Assembly (NCBI GenBank): GCA_017654935.2
Contig: CM065680.1
Location: 40,289,580 to 40,353,579, forward strand
From: Phymorhynchus buccinoides
Lineage: Eukaryota > Mollusca > Gastropoda > Neogastropoda > Raphitomidae
Length of the DNA: 64,000 bases
Direction of reading: 5' to 3'
In this document: positions 56,254 through 64,000 of the stretch, one piece after another
Layout of the letters: each line of letters starts with the position of its first letter
Position numbering within the stretch: position 1 is the first letter of the stretch
Notes under the pieces: generated by a model
What the model was told of the DNA's origin: nothing
The model's database searches: none
Seen by the model: the letters and a program-made list of their open reading frames with translations, nothing else
Translations under genes and position numbers: made by a program

Positions 56254-57565
56254 TCTTTGCATTTCAAAATAAATATGCTGACACTTTTCTTGGTATCGAG
56301 TCCAATGTTTCATAATAGGAATTGTTCGGAAATAATTAAGGGGAGTAATTTCATGGGGTGTGTGGGAGTGATCTTGCCTAATTCAATCGGTCAAACAGGG
56401 AAAGTCACTCTACCATCAGCTCTCGTAGCCTATCGACTCGTGTGTTTGAGCAGACATACAGCACTTAGAACAACGTGCGTCATTCTACAAAATTGTGTCA
56501 TTTATATTTTTATGTCACATTTTGCAAGTTTTATCAGTTTGTGGCCACTTGCCACCCCTAATGTTTCTTTAAGAAATGTTTGCAAGTAGCTGACTCGCAT
56601 CCTGCGGTTTCAAGTTTCGACGCCATTGTTGCATTGTTGCTATGGTTTTTGACCGAGTAATGGAGGTAAACAACTCTAATTTTCACGAAGTGCTCTACCC
56701 TATTTTTTTCAGAAAATCTTCTATTAATTAGCCTAGGCCTATCTGTTCCAGCAGTCTATTTTCAAGATATTTTTGTTCTGACTTTATTTATCGAGGTTCA
56801 TATAATAGATTAGGCCTACGTCGATGGGGAGTATTATGATCTAAGCAGAACTTTCATTATGACAGTACAGTGTCCATGTCCAAAGGGGAATAAAGTGACA
56901 AACTTGTGGTGGACCACATAGAGATGGGGAAGAGGACAGAAAGAATGAATGAAAAAGGTCATGTTCATATTCATGGCTCACTCCAGGGCCGGATCTAGGA
57001 GGGGGGGGGGGGGTCCTGGTTTCCGGAACCCCCCTCTGTCCCAAACGTGTACCTTATACAATGGTGAAAAGTAAGAACATGACTCCATTTTTGCCTTAAT
57101 AATCACTAAATTGCAACATTTTCCGGAAGCCCCCTGGGCACCCAAAAGAGCGCTGTCCCTTAATACAACCCAGAACCTAATATTATGCAGCTCCCTGAAC
57201 CTCCAGCGGACCCCCCCCCCCCCCCCCCCCCCCCTCCTCCCTTACGAATCATTTGGTCACCCCCCCCCCCCCCAACCCCTTCACTCGTATAAACCCTTTC
57301 ATCGCCAGCTAAAACTTCCTGTCAAACTCACCTGGCATTAAAAAAGATGGAGAATGCAATAGGCCTACAGCGAATTCCTCTGTGTCATGTATAACATCAG
57401 GCCTGTCCTTATCTCCCAACATTTAGAACTAAAGGTCTTTTTTGTACAACAACAGACCCTGATTTTAGTGACGTGGGTGTTTAATCAGTGTGGTACCGAG
57501 CAGCTACTGTGGCATTGCAAGGTTTGTTTTTCAAAAAAAGACCCACCACGTTGAAACCTGCTTAC
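56254..57565. other. Intron sequence with homopolymer runs, no gene seen
   Basis: It contains a G-run at 57001-57013 and C-runs at 57211-57234 and 57260-57273. I see no convincing exon, RNA gene or complete mobile element. It lies in the intron between the Ser/Thr exon and the TDTP exon of the minus-strand gene. Confidence 0.55.
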
Positions 57566-57775
57566 CATTATCAGGGGTAGAAGAGGGGTTCCCATCCAGC
57601 GTTGACGTTTCAATGCCTGGTGAAACTGTGGTGGTGACGTCACCAGGGTCTGATGATATGACGTTAGAGGTGCTAGTGGATGTCGTCACGAGTTCAAGGG
57701 TCGTTGACATAACCGTTGTCCATGTTGTGCTCGAGGTGGGAGCTTCGGTCTCAACTGCAATGTCGGTCACGTCTG
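57566..57775 (-). CDS. Ser/Thr-rich linker exon of the SEA mucin
   Basis: The acceptor AATGTCCAG|CA and donor GATAATG|GTAAGC enclose 210 nt, exactly 70 codons, with phase 1 at both ends. The translation is acidic and Ser/Thr-rich (AVETEAPTSSTTWTTV, SNVISSDPGDVTTTVSPG, TSTLDGNPSSTPDN) without tandem repeats. It joins in frame to the SEA exon upstream (lone G plus CA gives Ala) and to the TDTP exon downstream (lone G plus GA gives Gly). It would form an O-glycosylated linker between the SEA domain and the mucin stalk. The codon use is ordinary, unlike the repeat exons, and there are no indels. Confidence 0.72.
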
Positions 57776-57900
57776 CTGGACATTATGACACATCAAAATA
57801 AACGTTTTAAAGGCTAAGCTACATTTCTGTGAAAGATGAACTTTGATGGCAATTATAGATGAGGTGCATAGTAAAGATGGATACCAGAGAAGTGGTTTAA

Positions 57901-58142
57901 CCCTTTCACCGCCAAAGTCGCATTTTAGCACCACAGTGATTTAACACACCTATGACACTAAAAGGCATCAAATTGGGGTCTATTATACAAAGACCCTATT
58001 GTCTTAGTTTTGGTAAGTAAGGATAGACCTTAATGTATATGTGTCACAGAAGAATCCCCAATACTGCAGATGGATTTTGTTCTCTACCCAGGTACATTTA
58101 ATGGAAAGTATTTGGCTGAAATTATGGCTGGCGGTTGAAGAG
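57901..58142. mobile_element. piggyBac-like MITE with TTAA target duplication
   Basis: TTAA at 57897-57900 and 58143-58146 flank CCCTTTCACCGCCA ... TGGCGGTTGAAGAG. The termini match at about 11 of 14 positions as inverted repeats. The CCCTTT-type terminus with TTAA is the signature of piggyBac-type elements. It is 242 bp with no coding capacity. Confidence 0.75.
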
Positions 58143-58168
58143 TTAAGTTAATGAGGGATTCTAAATCT

Positions 58169-58170
<2 letters not shown>

Positions 58171-58208
<38 letters not shown>

Positions 58209-58218
58209 CCTTCCTCTC

Positions 58219-58251
<33 letters not shown>

Positions 58252-58252
58252 T

Positions 58253-58286
<34 letters not shown>

Positions 58287-58290
58287 GGGA
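58171..58290 (+). repeat. (CT)n microsatellite
   Basis: About 110 bp of (CT)n with a few interruptions. Further CT-rich patches continue to 58405. It lies in an intron of the minus-strand gene, where it reads as (GA)n. Confidence 0.95.
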
Positions 58291-58573
58291 TACAAGAGAA
58301 CTGGTTTAAGAGGAACTGACTCTCTCTCTCTCGATCTCTGGTCTCAATCGAGAATTTCCCGAGTGGAACCTCTCCAAGCTCTCTCTCACCTCTCTTCTCT
58401 CCTAGTGTTGCACAAAGGTGCAGTTTAGTCATGTTAATGAACCTCAATCTCAAAGTCCGCTTCTTTTTGTTTTATGAAAATAATCCTAAAAATGGCAGAA
58501 TGCTTGCATCTCCGCGAAAACTTTCAATGCGAAAACCTGATGGGTGGGCGGTGGCGGGACTAAATTCAAATTA

Positions 58574-59431
58574 TAGGGTGACTCCCAAACAATGCCACCC
58601 ACAATATCGTTAACAATTTGTTTATAATATTAAAGCTATCGTTTTGATTTTTGTTCTTCAAATTTATGAAAAAGATTAAATGCATGAAAGGCTGCAACGG
58701 GTTGCTGAATGTTCAAGATGCATTCGGAGAGCTCCGGAAAGGAACAGTTTCCATGGTAACCGATTTTTTGAAAAATCCCTCTTTTGAGGGGTAAAAACAC
58801 TTTAGCAGAAAATGTCATTTGTCAGAAAACGGTCTGTTTCTCAAAAATGCTTCTCTTTTTTTTGGCCCTGAAAATTAGAATGCTAGGGACATCCTACCGA
58901 AGTCGGAGTGTGGCTGTGCCACGCGTAACGAGGTAATCAAAAACGGTCACAAACACGTAATGTTCCTATCCTAACACTGGTGCATTTGTACCTTGGTGGT
59001 CATCGTTGCTTTCGGCTGTTGGGATGATTCCCTGGAGGTCCTTTTTAGTCAGGGTACGCAACGCAACAACAGCAACAACAGAACAATGCATCGACAGTAC
59101 AACAGAGCGCCGACGTTTTGAGCCGGCACACATGTCATAACAATTTTTGTTCGCGGCTACCGTCGAAATTGAAATTGCAAACGATTACATTGAAGTTGCG
59201 AAAGCGTTTTTGGACCTCAAAAAAGGCACTTTCTTAAATTAAATAAAAAGGAGGGGTACCATGGAAACTGTTAATTGCTGGAGCACACAAACAAAAGGAA
59301 AAGCAAATTGTTGTAATCTTTAATGCATTGAATCTTCTTTACAAAACTCGAAAAAATCAAGGATGGATAGCTTGATTATTAAGCCTTTTATTACCAGTTC
59401 TGTGGGGTGCTTTTTATTTTTAGTCACCCTG
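58574..59431. mobile_element. Mariner-like non-autonomous element with long inverted repeats
   Basis: The ends are TAGGGTGACTCCCAAA and, inverted, CAGGGTGACTAAAAAT, with TA on both sides (58572-58573 and 59432-59433). The inverted similarity extends about 200 bp inward, for example 'aacagtttccatggtaac' at 58743 against 'ggtaccatggaaactgtt' at 59256. Mariner termini often carry AGGGTGACT-like sequence. No transposase frame is present. The element ends only 70 bp from the SEA exon at 59501. Confidence 0.7.
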
Positions 59432-59500
59432 TACATGATAGCCGAGTGTGTATGTATTGTTTCTTTTTTGTTCTTTCTTTGTCTCTTAGATTGTTTTCAC

Positions 59501-59649
59501 CTTCTATCTCCGTGGCGTTGACGGCAATGTTGTCGATGGAACTTTCCAAGGCCTGCGCGATGCTATCAGCGCTGTCTGTGTCATTACTGGTGTTAGAGTT
59601 TGAGGAGGTTGCCAAATGCAGCGTGAAAGTTATATCAACGCTGCCCTTT
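59501..59649 (-). CDS. SEA domain exon, C-terminal half with GSV cleavage motif
   Basis: The acceptor GTCGATTCACAG|A and donor ATAGAAG|GTGAAA enclose 149 nt. The first A completes a codon (phase 2 entry), 49 codons follow, and a lone G is left (phase 1 exit). The translation begins KGSVDITFTLHLA. In SEA domains the G-S bond before a hydrophobic strand is the self-cleavage site, and the strand-then-helix order that follows fits (SIAQALESSIDNI, then VNATEIE). An N-glycosylation site (NAT) and Asn/Ser/Thr-rich loop are present. SEA domains sit next to mucin stalks in many membrane mucins, where they hold two chains together after cleavage. Family membership is judged by eye from the motif. A profile search would settle it. 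Confidence 0.72.
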
Positions 59650-59747
59650 CTGTGAATCGACAAAAAGAAAGCAAATACAAATACATGAAAGTTGCCATGA
59701 TGATGGCGTGTCTGTTCATCAGTAAAGGAGAAAAACAAAACATAAAC

Positions 59748-59769
59748 GAAACTACGATAACGGTGTTGC
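59748..59769 (-). CDS. Candidate 22-nt microexon completing the SEA domain
   Basis: The sequence is GATTTGACAG|GC ... TTTC|GTTTAT on the minus strand. Entered in phase 1 it reads GNTVIVV, then TC, which with the A of the next exon gives Ser. This gives a beta-strand-like NTVIVVS directly before KGSVDITF, as expected for the strand preceding the SEA cleavage site. It is the only segment I found that repairs the phase mismatch between the exons at 59803-59851 (exit 1) and 59501-59649 (entry 2). The donor is weak and the exon very short, so transcript evidence is essential. Confidence 0.45.
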
Positions 59770-59802
59770 CTGTCAAATCAGCGATTGAAAAGAAAAACAT
59801 AC

Positions 59803-59851
59803 CAAGGCCAAACGCCGAGTGGCTGCAAAGTCCTCTCGCAGCATCGTCGAG
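59803..59851 (-). CDS. SEA domain exon, middle helix
   Basis: The acceptor TTTCCGAGTAG|CTC and donor GGCCTTG|GTATGT enclose 49 nt. Entered in phase 0 after the exon ending QVLDM, it reads LDDAARGLCSHSAFGL plus a lone G. This extends the helix of the first SEA exon. The phases chain without a gap: 0 in, 1 out. The exon is short and its placement rests on phase logic and on the fit to the SEA pattern. Confidence 0.5.
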
Positions 59852-59966
59852 CTACTCGGAAATCGGAATGTATCGTTTGTGCACATACATAAAAACGCAT
59901 AAACACAGCACGTAACTACATAAAAAACGCATCAAAACAGCACGAAACCGAATCGTTTTTTTTGTA

Positions 59967-60185
59967 GGGGAAGACGGGGTAAAAAGCCGCATGGGCGTGT
60001 AAGAAGCCCACCCCAATTATCTCATGAAATAGAAGAAAATTTCAGTCAAATTTGACCATGAGACGAATGCTAGACATTAACGATAGTCTCATGGCAAAAA
60101 TGAGACTGAAATTTGCTTCCTTTCAAGAGCTAATTGGGGTGGGCTTCTTACCAGCCCATGGGCTTTTTTTACCCTCGTCTTCCCC
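59967..60185. mobile_element. Palindromic MITE, TA target duplication, copy 4
   Basis: GGGGAAGACGGGGT ... CTCGTCTTCCCC between TA at 59965-59966 and 60186-60187, 219 bp. It is more diverged than copies 2 and 3, with 'gatagtctcatgg' in place of 'gctcgtctcatgg'. It lies in the intron between SEA exons. Confidence 0.85.
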
Positions 60186-60504
60186 TAGCCTTTGGGTTCG
60201 GACCCGTGATTTGAGCGCGGCGCGATCATGCGCACACGAGCGCGTACACAGAACAATTCATGATAATTGCGTTATAGACCATTCGTCACGGAATGTTGTG
60301 GAAAAAAACTGCATTAAAATACATGCAAAACTTCGCGAGATATTAGCGATTATGTATTTCGGGTTTGAATCCCGTAACAGGCGCGACCTTGACCTTAATG
60401 CAAAAAACTAAATATATCAGTGGATAGCTCGCCTCTTGGCAAACTAGTATACCAAAATTTGATGATGATAGACTGAATAGTTTTTTTTGAGGAAAACGGA
60501 CGAA

Positions 60505-60605
60505 TAGCCGTACGGACGGAGGCACGCCGGACTGCCGGAACACGGCCGGACGACGACGGGCCGCGACGCCGGACGCCGGGACGCGGACCGCGGGACGGAC
60601 CAGAT
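60505..60605. repeat. CpG-dense patch with CCGGACG-like units
   Basis: About 100 bp made of irregular 'ccggacg', 'gacgccgg' and 'cgcggacc' units stands out in AT-rich surroundings. It is either a decayed GC-rich tandem repeat or a short CpG island. No transcription start signal is visible. Confidence 0.5.
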
Positions 60606-60976
60606 AGAAACAATAGCTTCCCGAACCTTCGCTCGGGGACTAACTTATCTACATACCAGGTTTAAATATTCTGATGCCCAAATCCCCACATCTCTGGGCA
60701 TTACCAGTTCGGTGCGTAAGAGCGACGAATGCACTGGTTACTGAGTGTGCAATGCGATAATCATATTTGTATGAACAACCTAGATGATGGGGGCGTTCTT
60801 GTGATGGTTTTTTGACTCTCGCGCCAGTGGTTGTGTGCCACAGTCTATGCAAATAATCAAAGAAACATAGAGCCATATTAGATACGTACCAACGGAGAGA
60901 AGAAAAACTACCCGTCACTCGCTGGGCCTCAATCATGCTTTACTGCATGGAGGGGACGGTTCAAATGTGAATCCCA

Positions 60977-60978
<2 letters not shown>

Positions 60979-61014
<36 letters not shown>
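60979..61014 (+). repeat. Poly-T run (36 T)
   Basis: Uninterrupted T. It may be the poly-A tail of a retrotransposed sequence on the minus strand, but no element body is recognisable beside it. Confidence 0.95.
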
Positions 61015-61015
<1 letters not shown>

Positions 61016-61734
61016 GTAGATGCAATAAGTACATTTTTACTACTTCCTTCTTTACACAACGCAAAATTTACCTTACTGGCAGTTTCGTCCACTGCCAAGT
61101 CAGAACACTCTGACGTTTTTACCACATGACGAAGCTGTCACTAATGGCTGGCGCACACACACCAACCATTCGCACACACACCAACCATTGAGTCGTAGGG
61201 AAATACGTCGTTTCTGTGGTTTTCATATAGTCAGTAGAAATGCGCCAAGCCGCCATGCAGAACCAATTTGGTCGAATAGAAACCCTACTTAGACCAGGTA
61301 GTTAGGGAATTAGAATGAGTGTTACTTTTTTTATGGGTGGGAAACACGCTTCAGACAGTCGTGGGGGAAAAAGAAAACCGGGACACTTCAACAAGTAGTA
61401 GAATAGAGATTATAGCTGCCAATTTTCCTACGACCAAAGTGGTCGCATAGTTCTTGAGGCGGCTTTAAGGTGAAATTGTGTGTTTGTTGTAAAGAAGAAA
61501 GTAAGTCTAAATGATTCTGACCTGAAAATTCTCCCCAAAGGCCGCCAACGGAGGAATCGGTCGAACTTGTTGATACCAGCACTTGGTTCTACCTGCAGCC
61601 AAACAGAAGACGGATGCTCCCCCTCTCTATCTCTCTCTGTCTCTCTGTCCTCTCTCTCTCTCTTCTCTCTCCTTCTCTCTCTCTCCCTATTCTCTCTCTC
61701 TCTCCCATTTACCTTATGTTTTATGTCGATGTGT

Positions 61735-61835
61735 TTATGTTAACGGCAAGTATGTAAAATGGCAATCGTCTGTCAATACTTCTACCATTGTAAAATAAAG
61801 TGTAATTTCATTTCATTTCATTTCATTTCATCTCT
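61735..61835 (+). mobile_element. LINE-like 3' end with ATTTC repeat tail
   Basis: It reads 'atgtaaaatggcaatcg', 'gtcaatacttctaccattgtaaaataaagtg', then (ATTTC)n. A related copy with an 'aattc' tail is at 62115-62215. Two related 3' ends with short-repeat tails point to one retrotransposon family. Confidence 0.55.
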
Positions 61836-62114
61836 CTCTCTCTCTCTCTATCTCCTCTCTCTCTCTCTCTATCTCCTCTCTCTCTCTCTCTCTTCTCTTT
61901 TTCTGATAATAGTGTTTGCTATGATTTTAGTATTGGTGTCATATGCTCTATTGCTGAATTATTTTCTTCGTTTTTACTATGGATGATTATGCTTCATTTT
62001 TGTGTGTTTATCTGTTTATTAACGTTACCTTCATATGATTATGTGTTTTAAAGGACTATATATTTTTTATTTTATTAGTATCAGTTCGCTTTAAAAGTTT
62101 CATTTATTTGTTTG

Positions 62115-62215
62115 TGTATGTTAACGCACAAGTATCAAAAATGGCTACTGTATGCCAATACTATTACCGTTGTAAAATAACAGGTTCAATTCAATTTAAT
62201 TCAATTCAAATTTCT
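62115..62215 (+). mobile_element. Second LINE-like 3' end with AATTC-type tail
   Basis: It reads 'gtatcaaaaatggctactg', 'gccaatactattaccgttgtaaaataac', then degenerate AATTC/AATTT repeats. It matches the 61735 copy over about 70 bp. Confidence 0.5.
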
Positions 62216-62392
62216 CTCTCACGCATGCCACCAACACCTCCAATACTACCATCACCAGAAGCAAATCAGCGTTTCATCTTTTTTTTCTTTTTTAATTCTC
62301 AGGCACACATTTTTTCATGTGATTGTGACTAGCGTGCATTATCATCCTAACGAATTCTTGAGTTGTGCACTTGAGAAATATAATTATAAACA

Positions 62393-62487
62393 GACCACAC
62401 ACACGCACGCGCGCGAAACGCACGCCACGCACGCACACGCACACGCACAGGACACGCACGCACGCCACACACACACAACACACACAT
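62393..62487 (+). repeat. CA/CG alternating tract
   Basis: Irregular ACAC, GCAC and GCGC units over about 95 bp, immediately downstream (minus strand) of the first SEA exon's donor. Confidence 0.9.
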
Positions 62488-62545
62488 ACGTGCGCACTCC
62501 GGCCAGAGAGCCACGTCTCTCCATGCCAAGACTTATTCTTCTTAC

Positions 62546-62708
62546 CATGTCAAGGACTTGTTTCTCCAAGAGTTGATAGAAAGAAGTGTTGGGGTAAAGA
62601 AGATCGTCATGCCAGTCCAGTCCCTCCACGATCTTCATGCTTCCGCGAAAAAGCAGTGTTGGGATGTTCTGTTCCTCCGCGGCCCTCTTCCTTCGATCTC
62701 TCGTGGTT
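62546..62708 (-). CDS. SEA domain exon, N-terminal half with a basic cleavage-like site
   Basis: The acceptor CACCATTTTCAG|A and donor CTTGACATG|GTAAGA enclose 163 nt. The first A completes a codon (phase 2 entry), 54 codons follow, and the exon exits in phase 0. The translation has TTRDRRKRAAEEQ, a run matching the furin-type R-x-K/R-R pattern, then FRGSMKIVEGLDW and LLYPNTSFYQLLEKQVLDM. That fits the first SEA strand and the helix that follows a Pro/Ser-rich turn. This is the most 5' exon of the gene in the window. The signal peptide and earlier exons must lie beyond it. The gene would encode a secreted or membrane SEA mucin. Confidence 0.68.
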
Positions 62709-63032
62709 CTGAAAATGGTGTAATTACAGCAAAGACACTGAAAAGAAAAGACTAACATCCGGTCCCTTTTCCCTATATGCGTAGTGAGGACAGACAGAAA
62801 CACTGGTTATGTCCCTTTTAAACTTGACACATTTAGGTTTTAAAAACACGTCTTTGATTACAGTGAAGAAAACCCCCACAAGGCTATCTCTCTTTCTGGT
62901 TGGTTTAACGTCTAGAAAACAACAAGACTCCTGTTTTGGCTATCTTGTACTTAAGTTACCCTCCATCAAATTTTCGCACTGAAACATTCTTCACTGAGAA
63001 GTCAACATTCTGCCTGCTTTTTTTGTGGGGGG

Positions 63033-63090
<58 letters not shown>

Positions 63091-64000
63091 GCGGGGGGGG
63101 GGGGGGGTGGAGATACGGGTTTTTATGGGTCAGCCTGGGACTCTTTTCATCAAACTGAAAGCAGCAGACTTTGAGATGGAGGTGCTCGCAAGCATGACAG
63201 GGGAGAAGACTAAGGTAGAAGATTGCCTCTAGTTTGTCTTGTCAATATCCTCACATTTAGCCCCCGTAAGAGAAGTAAATTAATTCCAGAGAGATAAAGG
63301 CGCAACCGAGGCTTCTTCCTTCTATAGATTACCTGCTCTTTTAATTAAAGGGTTAAAAAATCATATTCATGTGGATGCTGCCTTTTCAAAAATGAAGTAA
63401 TCGGCATAATGCCTGGCAAACCAGTGGTCTTTTGTTCCAGTCGTCCTGTCTTATTCTTACTTTTTTTTTCACAAAACACAAAGGCGGTTCCAGTCGTCCT
63501 GTCCTTTATTCTACTTTTTTTCTTTCTCCCGCTGCTCCTTCCATCCTCTGTGCTAATTAGCTTGTGGTGGGTGGGTGTGGGGTGTGGGTGGGGGGGGGTG
63601 TGGGTGTGTGTGTGAGTGAAATAATAATAATAATACCCCCCCCCCTCCCCTAATTAATATTGAGCCCAATCCAAACGGACGTGAATAAAAGTTTAATTCC
63701 TTGTTTGGGCTAAACATTAAAAAAATATATATATATACAATGTCCAATTCACAAATTGGCCTTAAGTAGAAATTAGTCCTCTGACCGGGTCAAAGAGAGG
63801 GTAACGGACAGACCAGAAAAGGTGAAAGGGTATAGCCTACAGCCAAAAAAAACACAGACATGAAAGAAGACGGGTGAATACGGAGGAAGAAGGAACAGAG
63901 GAAGGGGGGGTGGGAAAACATTCTTCCTTTTTTGTCAACCAAAAGTTTTGTTTGGTGGGTTGGTTGCCAGTTATCTAATGTGGGTGTTTTTTTTTGGGGG
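62709..64000. other. Upstream intron, no exon assigned
   Basis: It contains a long G-run (63027-63107), a G/T-rich patch (63568-63615) followed by (AAT)n and a C-run, and TA repeats near 63725-63736. A short plus-strand open stretch at about 63117-63232 (QPGTLFIKLKAADFEMEV) looks coding-like but has no recognised family or splice signals. An upstream exon ending in phase 2 is expected beyond this window or hidden here. Confidence 0.5.
63027..63107 (+). repeat. Poly-G tract of about 80 bases
   Basis: G throughout except for C at 63033 and 63092 and T at 63090. Such a run can form quadruplex structures and is also a common site of assembly error. Confidence 0.95.

Larger units (their letters stand above)
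60188..62545. other. Intron between SEA exons, mostly repeats
   Basis: It holds a CpG-dense patch (60505-60605), a T-run (60979-61014), CT microsatellites (61617-61705 and 61830-61900), two LINE-like 3' ends, and a CA/CG tract. One open stretch on the minus strand at 60649-60936 resembles nothing I recognise. No RNA gene is convincing. Confidence 0.55.

Noticed and set aside
60350..60378. tRNA T-arm-like sequence 'cgggtttgaatcccg'
   Set aside because: It resembles a B box, but no acceptor stem, anticodon arm or A box lies at the right distance. At most it is a remnant of a tRNA-derived SINE.
61522..61592. Candidate 71-nt exon on the minus strand (GGCTGCAG|GTAG ... TTTTCAG|GTCAGA)
   Set aside because: Its splice signals look good, but 71 nt would break the phase between the SEA exons at 62546 and 59851, and its translation has no SEA-like pattern.
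63117..63232. Coding-like plus-strand stretch QPGTLFIKLKAADFEMEV
   Set aside because: It is only about 38 codons, next to a poly-G run, with no recognised family and no clear splice signals. It may be chance.

Overview
This window is eukaryotic and comes from an animal genome. It has GT–AG introns, long GA and GT microsatellites, a truncated LINE, several families of small DNA transposons, and exons of a secreted or membrane SEA-domain mucin. No bacterial-type gene, operon or CRISPR array is present. The transposon mix and the mucin suggest a marine invertebrate, perhaps a deuterostome, but the species cannot be fixed from sequence alone.

Layout. The window is one large inverted repeat around an exactly 500-base N gap (31306-31805). 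Left arm, + strand: a noisy flank (1-1664); four giant threonine-rich mucin exons at 1665-6655, 7767-13538, 16299-23045 and 23485-gap; and three introns between them. Right arm, - strand, in mirror order: exon 4' (31806-39478), intron 3', exon 3' (39904 to about 41.8 kb), a corrupted stretch (about 41.8-44.5 kb), intron 2' (to 47342), and a clean TDTP exon (47343-52067). The counterpart of left exon 2 is missing from the right arm. Much of 31806-47300, and 1-2100 on the left, carries frequent small indels typical of unpolished long-read sequence. I read the window as two contigs of one locus, allelic or duplicated, placed head to head during scaffolding. A true palindrome is not excluded.

Gene. 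The best-supported model is a minus-strand gene in the right half. Four small exons (62708-62546, 59851-59803, 59769-59748, 59649-59501) join in consistent phase to rebuild a SEA domain with a GSV cleavage motif and an upstream basic, furin-like site. A 70-codon Ser/Thr-rich exon (57775-57566) follows, then the giant mucin exons. From the Ser/Thr exon onward every resolved junction is phase 1. The mucin exons consist of two unit classes, TTTTTTDTP (27 nt) and TTTTTETP (24 nt, with 21-nt variants). They share a non-repeat C-terminal cap and the same donor sequence, so whole exon-plus-intron modules appear to have been duplicated. The start codon and the C-terminal end of the gene are not in the window.

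Mobile DNA. Intron 2 holds a 1.4-kb foldback element with a precise empty site in paralogous intron 1 and a 4-bp target duplication. The right flank and introns hold palindromic TA-flanked MITEs, a TTAA-flanked piggyBac-like MITE, a mariner-like element with long TIRs, and a 5'-truncated LINE nested in an inverted element containing telomere-like repeats.
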